A stretch of 13,007 nt of DNA from JAULUH01 sp032111745 (lineage in GTDB: Bacteria; Chloroflexota; Anaerolineae; JAAEKA01). How positions within the stretch are numbered: position 1 is the stretch's first letter; every line of letters begins with the position of its first letter. The translations under genes and the position numbers were made by a program. The stretch spans positions 1 through 13,007 of the forward strand of contig JAULUH010000487.1 in the NCBI GenBank assembly GCA_032111745.1, written 5' to 3'. The notes under the pieces are model-generated. The model saw only the letters and a list, made by a program, of their open reading frames with translations, searched no databases and was not told where the DNA came from. Of this stretch, positions 5,869-13,007 are shown piece by piece.

Positions 5869-7200
5869 ATGACTCAGGCCATTTCCGCAGGCCCCGGCAG
5901 CCTGTCCCCCCACCGCGTAGTGATCCTCGGCGGTGGCTTTGGCGGGCTCTATGCCGCCAAGGAGCTGGGCAATCGCCGCGTCCAGGTCACCTTGGTGGAC
6001 AAGCGCAATTTCCACCTGTTTCAACCCCTGCTCTACCAGGTAGCCACGGGCGGACTTTCCCCCGGGGAGATCGCATCGCCCCTGCGCACGGTGCTCAAAC
6101 GCTTCGAGAACATCACGGTGTTGCAGGGCGAGGCTGTGGACCTGGATGTGAAGGAGCGGAAGCTAATCCTGGCGGATGGCGACGTCCCCTACGACTCGCT
6201 GATCATCGCCACCGGCGCCAGCCATCATTACTTTGGCCGGGAGCATTGGGAGGATGTGGCGCCGGGATTAAAGACCATCGAGGATGCCCTGGAGATGCGA
6301 CGGCGCATCCTGCGGGCCTTCGAGGCCGCGGAGCGCGAGACCGACCCGGCGCGGCGCCAGACGCTGCTGACCTTTGTCATCGTCGGCGCCGGGCCCACCG
6401 GTGTGGAGCTGGCCGGCGCGCTGGCCGAGCTGGCCCATTTCTCCCTGCGCCACGAATATCGCCATATCGATCCCTCCCAGTCCTCGATCATCCTGCTGGA
6501 GGGCATGGAGCGGGTGCTGCCCAGCTATGCCCCTGACCTGTCGGCCGAGGCCGAGGCTGCCCTGGCCAGGCTAGGGGTGGTGGTGCGCACCAACACCATG
6601 GTCACCGACATGGAGGAGGACGTGCTGACCCTGCGCCGCGGCGACCAGGTGGAGCAGCTGGCGGCCGGCACCGTGCTGTGGGCAGCAGGCATGAAGGCCT
6701 CGGCCATGGGCCAGGTCCTGGCGCAACGGGCCGGCGCGGAGCTGGACAAGATGGGGCGAGTGATCGTAGAGCCCGACCTGACCGTTCCGGGCCATCCTGA
6801 AATCCTGGTTGCGGGCGACCTGGCCAACCTCTCAGGCCGCGACGGCCAGCCGCTGCCCGGCGTGGCACCGGTGGCGATGCAGCAGGGCCTGTACACGGCC
6901 CGGCTCATCCTGCGCCGCGTGCAGGGACGATCCTCCCTCCCCTTCCGCTACCGCAACCGGGGCAGCCTGGCCGTCATCGGCCGCCACGCCGCCGTGGCCG
7001 ACCTGGGGTTCGTGCGCTTCGGCGGCTTCCTGGCCTGGCTGGCCTGGATCTTCGTGCACATCATGTATCTGGTGGGGTTCGAGAACCGCATTCTGGTGTT
7101 CTCAAAGTGGGCTTACGACTACTTCACCCATAACCGGGGCGCCCGATTGATCACCGAGGAGAACTGGCGGCCACAGCTGAGCCGGCTCATGCAGCCGTGA
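5869..7200 (+). CDS. ndh: Type II NADH dehydrogenase (NDH-2), FAD-dependent
   Basis: A 443-residue peripheral membrane flavoprotein that passes electrons from NADH to quinone without pumping ions. The FAD-binding Rossmann motif GGGFGG is at 21-26, followed by the family-specific HLFQPLLYQVATGGLSPGEI (49-68). A second dinucleotide fold, IVGAGPTGVELAGALAEL (171-188), binds NADH. The flavin-site strand ILVAGDLA (312-319) and the quinone-side helix motif APVAMQQG (333-340) are present. The C-terminus (about 386-425) has two hydrophobic or amphipathic helices ending in KWAYDYFTHNRGARLI, which anchor NDH-2 to the membrane. AAGGA precedes the ATG by 9 nt. Its stop is only 4 bp from the stop of the convergent potassium channel gene. 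NDH-2 would sustain quinone reduction while the neighbouring antiporters spend the proton gradient. Confidence 0.93.
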   Translation: MTQAISAGPGSLSPHRVVILGGGFGGLYAAKELGNRRVQVTLVDKRNFHLFQPLLYQVATGGLSPGEIASPLRTVLKRFENITVLQGEAVDLDVKERKLILADGDVPYDSLIIATGASHHYFGREHWEDVAPGLKTIEDALEMRRRILRAFEAAERETDPARRQTLLTFVIVGAGPTGVELAGALAELAHFSLRHEYRHIDPSQSSIILLEGMERVLPSYAPDLSAEAEAALARLGVVVRTNTMVTDMEEDVLTLRRGDQVEQLAAGTVLWAAGMKASAMGQVLAQRAGAELDKMGRVIVEPDLTVPGHPEILVAGDLANLSGRDGQPLPGVAPVAMQQGLYTARLILRRVQGRSSLPFRYRNRGSLAVIGRHAAVADLGFVRFGGFLAWLAWIFVHIMYLVGFENRILVFSKWAYDYFTHNRGARLITEENWRPQLSRLMQP

Positions 7201-7204
7201 CCGC

Positions 7205-8584
7205 TTACCCGATCAGCAGTTGTGCCTCGGGATAGGTCACGGGCTGCGGCGCGCTCTGGCGGGCCAGGGCCAGCACGATGGTCAGCGCGCCCAGCCGGCC
7301 CCAGAACATCATCCCCATGATCAGCACCCGGCCAAACCAGTTGATCTCGCCCAGGACTCCCACGTCCAGCCCCGTAGTGGCAAAGGCCGATACGGTGGTA
7401 AAGAGGGCATCGTCCAGGGTGATGCCCTGAGTCATCAGCAGCAGCCAGGTGGTGAACCCCACCAGGAAGATCGACATGGTCAGCACGGCCAGCGCACGGC
7501 GCCCGGTCTCGGCAGAGATGGACCGGCTGCCAACGCGCGCAGTGGAAAAGCCCCGGATGTAGCTCCACATGGCCACTACCACGACGGCGAAGGTGCCGGT
7601 GGTGATTCCCCCGCCCATGGAAGCCGGGGCAGTACCGATGAACATCAGGGTCGTGATCAGCATCTGGCTGGCCGGCGTGAGCTGTCCCAGGTCAGGCAGG
7701 GCCGCGAAGCCGGCCGTGCGGGATGAGATGGACTGGTAGAACGCCCGGCCACCGCTGGCGAAGAGGGGCTGGCCGACCAGCGTGCCGCCGCCGCGGTGTT
7801 CGGCGATGATCAGCCCTACGCCACCCAGGATGATCAAAAAGGCCGACACCGCCAGCGTCACCCGGCTGTGTAGCGACAGGCGACCTCGCCGCACGATCAG
7901 ATCGCCCCATACCGGGATGCCCAGGCCACCGGCGATGATCAGAGCCGCCATGATGGTCAGGGTAATCCCGTCGTTGGGAATAGCGCCAAGACCCGGCGCA
8001 CCGGTGAATAGGTCAAAACCTGCGTTGCAGAATGCCGAGATGGCGTGAAAGACGCCATAGTAGGCGGCGCGGCCATCGCCCAATAGGGGACGCCAGTGTA
8101 GCCAGAGGGCCGCGGCGCCGATGCCCTCGATCAGCAGAACCCCTAGCAGAGTCTGACCGGCTGTGCGCACGATGGCACGGGGCAGGCTCAACCCCAGAGA
8201 GTCCTGCAGCGCCAGGCGCTCGGCCAGGGATACCTTGCGGCCCAAAAGGCGCTGGACGAACACGGCCAGCATCATGAAGCCGACACCGCCCAATTGGATG
8301 ATCACCAGCAGGGAGAGCTGGCCAAAGAGCGAAAGGTCTTGTGCGGGGACAATGACTGACAGGCCGGTCACCGCCGCGGCGGAGGTGGCCGTGAAGACGG
8401 CCTCGCCGAAGGTGAGCCCTCCGTCCGCGCCCGCGAACGGCAGCCAGAGCAGAAGCGTGCCGGCCGCAACCAGCAGGGCCAGGCCCTGCACCAGGCGCAG
8501 TGCCGAGGGTGCCGCATACGTGAGCCGCAGGCTGGCCTGGCGTATGCGCTCCTCGCGGCGCCGGGGGTCGAAACGCGCAAACAC
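7205..8584 (-). CDS. ktrB: TrkH/KtrB-family potassium uptake channel subunit
   Basis: A 459-residue membrane protein of four M1-P-M2 repeats that conducts K+ inward. The four selectivity-filter glycines are seen in SAAAVTGLSV (Gly74), AISAFCNAGFDL (Gly189), SISSRTAGFAAL (Gly292) and SAFATTGLDVGV (Gly405). The intramembrane gating loop of the third repeat reads APASMGGGITTGTFAV (about 319-334); the lysine usually after GGGI is threonine here. The N-terminus (1-25) is Arg-rich and cytoplasmic. Translation begins at a GTG one base after the stop of the RCK gene, with GGGAG 10 nt before it, so the two subunits are translationally linked. Length and lack of extra N-terminal helices suit KtrB more than TrkH proper, but the two families intergrade. 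Confidence 0.93.
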   Translation of the reverse strand: MFARFDPRRREERIRQASLRLTYAAPSALRLVQGLALLVAAGTLLLWLPFAGADGGLTFGEAVFTATSAAAVTGLSVIVPAQDLSLFGQLSLLVIIQLGGVGFMMLAVFVQRLLGRKVSLAERLALQDSLGLSLPRAIVRTAGQTLLGVLLIEGIGAAALWLHWRPLLGDGRAAYYGVFHAISAFCNAGFDLFTGAPGLGAIPNDGITLTIMAALIIAGGLGIPVWGDLIVRRGRLSLHSRVTLAVSAFLIILGGVGLIIAEHRGGGTLVGQPLFASGGRAFYQSISSRTAGFAALPDLGQLTPASQMLITTLMFIGTAPASMGGGITTGTFAVVVVAMWSYIRGFSTARVGSRSISAETGRRALAVLTMSIFLVGFTTWLLLMTQGITLDDALFTTVSAFATTGLDVGVLGEINWFGRVLIMGMMFWGRLGALTIVLALARQSAPQPVTYPEAQLLIG

Positions 8585-8585
8585 C

Positions 8586-9254
8586 TCAATCCAGCTCCCG
8601 CAGACGCTCGACCTGCTGATTGGTGCACAGTACGGTCAGTTCGTCGCCCTCCCGAAACACGAAGTCAGCCGGTGGTGACAGCACTACCTCGTCCTGGCGC
8701 TCGACAGCCATCACCGTGACCCCGAATCGGCTGCGCAGATCCAGCTCGCGCAGGTTGCGCCCGACGAAGGAGGGCGGCAGGTTCAACTCGGTTATACTAT
8801 ATTGATCGCCCAGAGGAATCTGGCCGATGAACAGGGGCATGGTCAGGGCGTAGGCCAGCCGGTGCGCTGACTCCTGCTCCGGCAACACCACCTCATTGGC
8901 GCCCACGGCGAGCAGGGCCGTGCGCTGCTTCTCGTTTTGGGCCTTGCAGATGATGTGACGCACATGCAGGGTTTTCAGGGCCAGGGTGGTCATCAGGTTG
9001 TTCTCCAGGCTGGAGCCAATGGCGACCACCACGGTATCAAAGGAGGTGATGTCGACCGCGCGCAGCGCGTCCTCATCAGTGGCATCGAGGGCCACGACCT
9101 GCGTCAGCTCGTCAGCCAGGCTCTGGACCAGCTCGCGGTTGTGGTCGATTCCCAGCACGGTGTACCCGCGGTGGACCAACTCCAGGGCCAGGCTGGTGCC
9201 AAAACGGCCGAGGCCGATCACGGCGAATTCGGGTTTGTGAGCTCTGCGGGCCAT
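8586..9254 (-). CDS. ktrA: Potassium uptake regulatory subunit, TrkA/KtrA type (RCK domains)
   Basis: A 222-residue cytoplasmic protein forming the ring that gates the K+ channel encoded just downstream. TrkA-N domain (about 8-130): nucleotide motif GLGRFG (14-19) and the acidic Asp37 ending the second strand (VLGIDHN), fitting binding of ATP/ADP or NAD(H). VVLPEQESA (122-130) includes the Glu126 equivalent to the intersubunit cation-binding glutamate of Bacillus KtrA. TrkA-C domain (about 145-222): FVGRNLRELDLRSRFGVTV and FREGDELTVL. A single RCK unit is typical of KtrA; proteobacterial TrkA has two. I preferred the ATG at 9254 (AGGAAG close upstream); a TTG at 9278 would add eight residues. 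Its gene overlaps nothing and leads the ktr pair. Confidence 0.93.
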   Translation of the reverse strand: MARRAHKPEFAVIGLGRFGTSLALELVHRGYTVLGIDHNRELVQSLADELTQVVALDATDEDALRAVDITSFDTVVVAIGSSLENNLMTTLALKTLHVRHIICKAQNEKQRTALLAVGANEVVLPEQESAHRLAYALTMPLFIGQIPLGDQYSITELNLPPSFVGRNLRELDLRSRFGVTVMAVERQDEVVLSPPADFVFREGDELTVLCTNQQVERLRELD

Positions 9255-9304
9255 GGGCTTCCTGCCAGTGTTACCCAAGGGGTAGGGTGCGACGAACTAC
9301 GCCA

Positions 9305-9333
9305 ATTCTATGCCACAACCAAGATCCGCGCAA
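9305..9333 (-). promoter_or_regulatory. Internal promoter for the ktrA-ktrB pair
   Basis: On the minus strand TTGCGC (9328-9333), a 17-nt spacer and TAGAAT (9305-9310, 5 of 6 matches) lie in the 142-nt gap between mnhG and ktrA. The -35 hexamer equals that of the amylase promoter. The leader would be about 45 nt. Confidence 0.5.
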
Positions 9334-9336
9334 CCC

Positions 9337-9359
9337 GCACCGGCAGAATTCGGCGGTGC
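9337..9359 (-). other. Inverted repeat downstream of mnhG
   Basis: GCACCG (9337-9342) pairs with CGGTGC (9354-9359) across an 11-nt loop. It lies 38 nt after the mnhG stop and just before the ktr promoter, so it could slow or end transcription of the mrp operon, but there is no T-run. Confidence 0.3.
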
Positions 9360-9396
9360 AGCCTTCCGGCCAGATAGCACGGAACGAGGCCAGGCG

Positions 9397-9774
9397 TCAG
9401 GGAGATCCAGCGTCCTCAACACGTAGCTGGGCGGCCGGGGGTGGGGCCAGCTCGCTAATCGTAGCCAGGTCATCGCGCGTGGCCTGCGCCAGGGGAATGC
9501 CAACCCGATAAGCGGCCGAAGCCAGGGCATGGGAGGTCGCCGGGCCGGCCATCAATAGGAACAGGATCAGGACCAACCCTTTGCCGAGCCCCAAGGGCGT
9601 CCACAGCACTGCGGCCAGCAGCAGAATCACCACCCCGAACACACCCACCTTGCCGGTGGCATGCAACCGGGTATATACGTCGGGCATGCGGATGTATCCC
9701 AGCACGCCCAGGGCCGAGAAGGCGGTACCGACCACGACCGCGGCGATGGCGCCAAGCTGCAGAATCGTTTCCAT
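9397..9774 (-). CDS. mnhG: Mrp Na+/H+ antiporter subunit G
   Basis: A 125-residue membrane subunit of the multi-subunit Mrp (Mnh/Pha) cation/proton antiporter. Three hydrophobic segments lie at about 5-27, 43-60 and 64-85. The family block GVLGYIRMPDVYTRLHATGK (about 23-42) and the following segment with GPATSHALASAAYRVG are diagnostic for MnhG/PhaG. The polar, Pro/Ala-rich tail after residue 95 is somewhat longer than in short homologues. The ATG is preceded by GGGAG with 6-nt spacing. It is the last mrp gene, 46 nt after mnhF; the ktr pair follows. Confidence 0.93.
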   Translation of the reverse strand: METILQLGAIAAVVVGTAFSALGVLGYIRMPDVYTRLHATGKVGVFGVVILLLAAVLWTPLGLGKGLVLILFLLMAGPATSHALASAAYRVGIPLAQATRDDLATISELAPPPAAQLRVEDAGSP

Positions 9775-9820
9775 GATGCGCTCCCGGAGAACAGATGGGC
9801 GATGGGCCAGGCCGGCAAGC

Positions 9821-10096
9821 CTAGAACATCTGCTCGTCCGCTATGTACTTGGCCAGGGCAATGGTACCTATGAAGCCGAGGGCGGCCAGGGCCAAGGCCA
9901 CGTCGATGAAGACACTGTTGCGATCGATCAGGGCCAGGATGACCAGGATGGCCAGGGTAATGGTGGCGATCAGGTCGGCGCCAATGAGGCGGTCGACGAT
10001 GTTCTCCCCACGCCACACCCGCCACAAAGCCACCCCGGCCAGCAGGATATGCACCGCCAGCGACGCGTACAAGACGAAAGCAAGCACCTGGTTCAC
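9821..10096 (-). CDS. mnhF: Mrp Na+/H+ antiporter subunit F
   Basis: A 91-residue subunit with three membrane helices (about 3-24, 36-57, 64-84). WRGENIVDRLIGADLIATIT contains the strongly kept D-R-x-x-x-A/G-x-D core of MnhF/MrpF, whose aspartate is needed for antiport in studied systems. Translation starts at a GTG, with GAGGTG at 10102-10107 and a 5-nt gap; the preceding mnhE stop lies inside this binding site, so the two are coupled. Confidence 0.93.
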   Translation of the reverse strand: MNQVLAFVLYASLAVHILLAGVALWRVWRGENIVDRLIGADLIATITLAILVILALIDRNSVFIDVALALAALGFIGTIALAKYIADEQMF

Positions 10097-10100
10097 ACGA

Positions 10101-10559
10101 TCACCTCACAACCTCTAGGGCCAGATCGACGTGGGGCGGATCTGGCAGGTCGCTGGCATCGAGCGTATGGGTGTACATGACCCCATCGCGGCTGATCTCC
10201 ACCACCAGCTCGCCGGGCGACAGGGTGATGGCATCGGCGACCAGGGCCATAGCCAGCTCGGATTGCGTGCCCGAAGGGATGGCGATGATGGCGGGTTTGA
10301 TGGGCAGCCGCGGGTCGAGGGTGATGCGGGCCACCTGCAGGCCGCCGGCGATCACATCCCTGGCCACCACCGCGGCAAACTTGAGGGCAGCCCAGGCAGC
10401 CCCGGGCATCCGGCGCAGGTCAACCTGGCGGGGATCGGGATGCAACAGGAAGGTCAGGCCCAGGGCTATCAGCAGGCCAACCACCAGGTTGCTCACCTCA
10501 AGGTTGGCCGTCAGGGCCAGGTAGACCGCCCACAGGCCCAGGATCATCCAGACTTGCAT
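10101..10559 (-). CDS. mnhE: Mrp Na+/H+ antiporter subunit E
   Basis: A 152-residue subunit with two N-terminal hydrophobic segments (about 4-40) containing ANLEVSNLVVGLLIALGLTF, then a third weaker one near 54-70 with AALKFAAVVARDVIAGGLQV. The cytoplasmic C-terminal half has the MnhE signature of a small beta domain: DAITLSPGELVVEIS followed by YTHTLDA. ITLTPGT-like strings with a later HxLD are typical of MnhE/PhaE. The ATG has GGGAGG 5 nt upstream and stands one base after the mnhD stop. Confidence 0.93.
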   Translation of the reverse strand: MQVWMILGLWAVYLALTANLEVSNLVVGLLIALGLTFLLHPDPRQVDLRRMPGAAWAALKFAAVVARDVIAGGLQVARITLDPRLPIKPAIIAIPSGTQSELAMALVADAITLSPGELVVEISRDGVMYTHTLDASDLPDPPHVDLALEVVR

Positions 10560-10560
10560 G

Positions 10561-12048
10561 TCAGCCTCCCATCACAGCCCTGATGTAGGCTGCGGGATCG
10601 CCCAGCCACTGGCTGACGGCCAGGGACAGGCTCACCAGGGGCTGTGCCCACAGGCCCAACACCAGCACGGCGGCAACTAGCACAGCCGGTGCCACCAGGC
10701 GGTCGCCGCCGGGCTTGGCCTTGGCGCCCTCCGCAGCGGGCTGCCACCAGATGCGCATGAAGGCTCGGATCACGTAGACGAGGGTCAGGATACTGGCTAC
10801 GCCGATGATAGCCAGGGTGACCCATTCCTCCGCCTCGATTCCACTGCTAAAGAGCGTGGCCTTGCTAACGAAGCCGTTGGTGGGTGGGATGCCGGCCAGG
10901 GCCAGGCCACCAAGGAAGAAGAGGAGGCCGGCCAGAGGCATGCTCTTGCCCAGGCCGGTGATCACCTCAAAGGAGGCCGTCTTCACCGGCGCTCGGCTGG
11001 CCACGGCCCCGGCTAGCATCAGCATGGCCGCCTTGATCAGGCTGTGGTTGAAGGCAAAGATCACAGCGGCGGCCAGCGCCAGCGGCGTGCCCCAGCCAAT
11101 GGCCACCAGGATGAAACCTACCTGGGCCAGGGTAGAGTAGGCCAGCATGCGCTTGGCATTGTGAGTGCCGATGGCGCCGAGGCCGCCATACAGGACACCG
11201 GCGATGCCCAGGACGACCAGCGCGCCGCGGATCATAGGTGCCTGGTCCACGAACAACAAGGTGGTCATGCGCAGGAAGCCATAGACGCCCAGCTTCACCA
11301 CCACCGACGACAGCATGGCGCTGACCGCGGTCGGCGAGGCGGTGTGAAAGTCGGGCTGCCAGAAATGGAAGGGAAAGACGGCGCTCTTGATCATGAAGGT
11401 GACCAGCAGGAATACGATGGCCACCGGCACCAGGGGCAGGTCGGGCTGGGCCGCAATGCGTGCGGACAGGTCGGCCATGTTCAGCGTGCCGTAGGAGACA
11501 TAGAGCAGGCCGTTGGTTATCAGCAATGACGCCGAGGCCAGCAGGCTGATGTAGAAATACTTCAGGGCCGCCTCGGTGCCGTAGGGATCGTCGGAGCTGG
11601 CCGTCAGGATGGCACCGGAGAAGACTAGTAGCTCGGCGAAGACAAACAGGTTGAACAGGTCGCCGGTGAGCATGGCGCCGGTGAGGCCGGTGGCCAGGGT
11701 CAGGAACAGCACGTAGAAGGCGGGGTAGCGCACCACCTTATCCTGGCTGCCCATGGCGTAGACGATTCCCAGTGCCATTACCAGCTGGACCATCACGGCC
11801 ATGGTGGCCGACAACATGTCGCCCACCATGGCGATGCCGAAGGGTACTGGCCAGCCACCGGCCTGGAAGACCACGGGCTGGCCAGTGCGCCACACCTGGG
11901 CCAGCAGCAGCACGCTGGTCAGGAGGGCGGCCAGCATGGCGCCCAACGCCCAACCGGCCTGGGCCTTGGGCCAGCGCGCCAGGAGCAGGGCCACCGGCGC
12001 GGCGGCCAGCGGAATGAGGATCGGCAGGAGAACCAGGGAATCGCCCAT
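10561..12048 (-). CDS. mnhD: Mrp Na+/H+ antiporter subunit D (complex I NuoM/N-like)
   Basis: A 495-residue, roughly 14-helix protein homologous to the proton-pumping NuoL/M/N subunits of complex I. Key buried residues are visible: Glu139 in NLFVFAELLVFSG (the conserved helix-5 glutamate), Lys221 in MIKSAVFPFHFWQPDFHTA (helix 7), and Lys252 in VVVKLGVYGFLR. A later HNAKRMLAYSTLAQVGFIL and FAFNHSLIKAAMLMLAGAV carry the usual histidine and lysines of the pumping chain. The length and position between subunits C and E distinguish it from MnhA, whose own antiporter-like domain lies outside the window. The start at 12048 has only a weak GAGAG upstream and lies 9 nt after the mnhC stop. Confidence 0.95.
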   Translation of the reverse strand: MGDSLVLLPILIPLAAAPVALLLARWPKAQAGWALGAMLAALLTSVLLLAQVWRTGQPVVFQAGGWPVPFGIAMVGDMLSATMAVMVQLVMALGIVYAMGSQDKVVRYPAFYVLFLTLATGLTGAMLTGDLFNLFVFAELLVFSGAILTASSDDPYGTEAALKYFYISLLASASLLITNGLLYVSYGTLNMADLSARIAAQPDLPLVPVAIVFLLVTFMIKSAVFPFHFWQPDFHTASPTAVSAMLSSVVVKLGVYGFLRMTTLLFVDQAPMIRGALVVLGIAGVLYGGLGAIGTHNAKRMLAYSTLAQVGFILVAIGWGTPLALAAAVIFAFNHSLIKAAMLMLAGAVASRAPVKTASFEVITGLGKSMPLAGLLFFLGGLALAGIPPTNGFVSKATLFSSGIEAEEWVTLAIIGVASILTLVYVIRAFMRIWWQPAAEGAKAKPGGDRLVAPAVLVAAVLVLGLWAQPLVSLSLAVSQWLGDPAAYIRAVMGG

Positions 12049-12057
12049 CGAGCGCTC

Positions 12058-12390
12058 TCAGTGTTTCAGCTTCGTGACGTCGTCCATGTCGCTGGTCTTG
12101 TAGCGAGCCGACAGGACGATCAACATCGAAAGCAGGAAGGCCAGGCCGCCCATGCTGATGACAATGGCGGTGAGCACCAGGGCCTGAGGCAGGGCATCGC
12201 TGCGCTGGCCTGCGGCACCCGTATAGGCGGCGGCGATGCCATCGTAGGCGCCTACGCTGAGCAGGAACAGGTTGATGGCGTTGCCGATCAGGATGAAGCC
12301 GATGGCCGAGCGAATCACGTTGCGGCGCAGCAGCTGAAAGACCGCCACGCCAAACAGGGTACCGACGGCAATCGCCGTGATGAGCTCCAT
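12058..12390 (-). CDS. mnhC: Mrp Na+/H+ antiporter subunit C (NuoK-like)
   Basis: A 110-residue three-helix subunit homologous to NuoK of complex I. It begins MELITAIAVGTLFGVAVFQL, with the later IGFILIGNAINLFLLSVG (second helix) and DALPQALVLTAIVIS (third helix), all standard for MnhC/MrpC. The true start is the ATG at 12390 with GGAG 7 nt upstream; the open frame extending to 12438 overlaps the mnhB gene and is rejected. One base separates it from the mnhB stop. Confidence 0.95.
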   Translation of the reverse strand: MELITAIAVGTLFGVAVFQLLRRNVIRSAIGFILIGNAINLFLLSVGAYDGIAAAYTGAAGQRSDALPQALVLTAIVISMGGLAFLLSMLIVLSARYKTSDMDDVTKLKH

Positions 12391-12391
12391 G

Positions 12392-13007
12392 CTACCGCTC
12401 CGGATGTCCCAGGGTGTCCAACATGTGCGATGCCGCACCCAGCACGGTCAGGCAAATCGAAAGCTCAAACAGGAACGCTGAGCTCAGGTAGAAGCCCCGC
12501 GGTAGCGGTAGGCCCACCATCTTGCCGAAGTCCACGGAGCCCAGGAAGCTGCCGGTGATAAAGGCGGCGATCGTGCCAGTGGCGATGACCAGCAGCAGCC
12601 CGGCGCCGATCAGCGGCGTGGGCTTGAGCCAGGCCAGCCGCGCCTTGGTCGCTTCGTAACCGAACACCACATACCAGAAGGCCACGGCCAGGCTGATGAT
12701 CACCCCGGCCGTGAAGCCGTCGCCCGGCTGGTCATGGCCGTACATCATGTGGGTCACGCCGATCACCATGGCCAGGGGCAACACGGCGTAGGCCAGGGCG
12801 TGGATGGGTGGCGATGTCTCCGGGCCGGCCACGCCCAGGGTGGGTAGGTAGCGGGCCATGGCCGGCGGCGCCTTGGGCACCTGGTCCCCGGCTATGCGGG
12901 AGGCGTAGCGCAGGAGGGTATAGATGCCCAGGCCGGCCATGGCAAACACGGTGATCTCGATCAGCGTGTCGAAGGCCCTAAAGTCGACCACGATCGCGCC
13001 GACTATA
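12392..13007 (-). CDS. mnhB: MnhA C-terminus fused to MnhB (partial, open to window edge)
   Basis: The visible 204 residues begin at the edge as IVGAIVVDFRAFDTLIEITV. VDFR-x-FDT-x-x-EITV is the hallmark of the C-terminal end of the large subunit MrpA/MnhA (MbhE-like part). The same frame continues through a linker (residues about 31-62, counted from the GTG at 12991) into the MnhB domain: ALAYAVLPLAMVIGV, then GHDQPGDGFTAGVIISLAVA (85-104, the GH-x-x-PG-x-GF signature) and RGFYLSSAFLFELSICLTVL. No ribosome binding site precedes the GTG at 12991, and the frame stays open to base 13007, so this is probably the tail of a long fused MnhA-MnhB protein, as in the rhizobial PhaAB type. A separate mnhB starting within a few codons of the edge cannot be excluded. 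Confidence 0.85.
   Translation of the reverse strand, partial: IVGAIVVDFRAFDTLIEITVFAMAGLGIYTLLRYASRIAGDQVPKAPPAMARYLPTLGVAGPETSPPIHALAYAVLPLAMVIGVTHMMYGHDQPGDGFTAGVIISLAVAFWYVVFGYEATKARLAWLKPTPLIGAGLLLVIATGTIAAFITGSFLGSVDFGKMVGLPLPRGFYLSSAFLFELSICLTVLGAASHMLDTLGHPER

Noticed and set aside
5676..5870. N-terminal extension of manA by 65 codons
   Set aside because: The open frame contains the likely manA promoter, and the family normally starts 10-15 residues before the LWGG motif, as with the ATG at 5675. The extension shows no recognisable domain.
9255..9278. TTG start eight codons upstream for ktrA
   Set aside because: The ATG at 9254 has a usable AGGAAG and places the Rossmann strand at the usual distance; the TTG lacks a clear binding site.

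Overview
This is a GC-rich, gene-dense bacterial stretch dominated by membrane ion transport. Gene content and the small dispersed palindromes fit a free-living environmental bacterium. Chloroflexota is my best guess, but it is an inference from general resemblance and no rRNA or marker gene is present to test it.

Layout. (1) 1-170: the start of a minus-strand C45-type (penicillin acyltransferase-like) hydrolase with a good promoter. (2) 171-665: a non-coding stretch holding short tandem and inverted repeats, then a sigma70-type promoter. (3) 666-2369: a secreted GH13 alpha-amylase-like lipoprotein. (4) 2370-2670: apparently empty, but on the minus strand it holds a small remnant of a cytochrome P450 gene in which the C-helix region is joined directly to the extreme C-terminus. 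(5) 2671-2991: an ABM-type (LsrG/YgiN-like) small monooxygenase, minus strand. (6) 3157-4593: the NhaA Na+/H+ antiporter, whose leader carries a perfect 13-bp palindromic hairpin. (7) 4677-5675: class I mannose-6-phosphate isomerase, minus strand. (8) 5869-7200: a type II NADH dehydrogenase. (9) 7205-13007: a minus-strand cation-transport cluster in transcription order mnhA/B (fused, cut by the window edge)-C-D-E-F-G, then a two-gene potassium uptake system (RCK subunit plus TrkH/KtrB channel).

How it fits together. NDH-2 feeds electrons from NADH to the quinone pool without pumping ions. The terminal respiratory enzymes it supplies would build the proton gradient. The Mrp complex and NhaA use that gradient to expel Na+ and regulate pH, and the Ktr pair imports K+. 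The amylase and phosphomannose isomerase belong to carbohydrate use and sugar-phosphate metabolism and look functionally separate. The mrp genes are almost contiguous (gaps of 1-46 nt), so one operon is likely; the ktr pair has its own promoter candidate in the 142-nt gap after mnhG.

I found no RNA genes, CRISPR array, intact transposase or phage gene. I do not see a convincing undescribed system. The most notable items are the P450 relic, the nhaA leader palindrome, the inverted-repeat element upstream of the amylase gene, and the MnhA-MnhB fusion.
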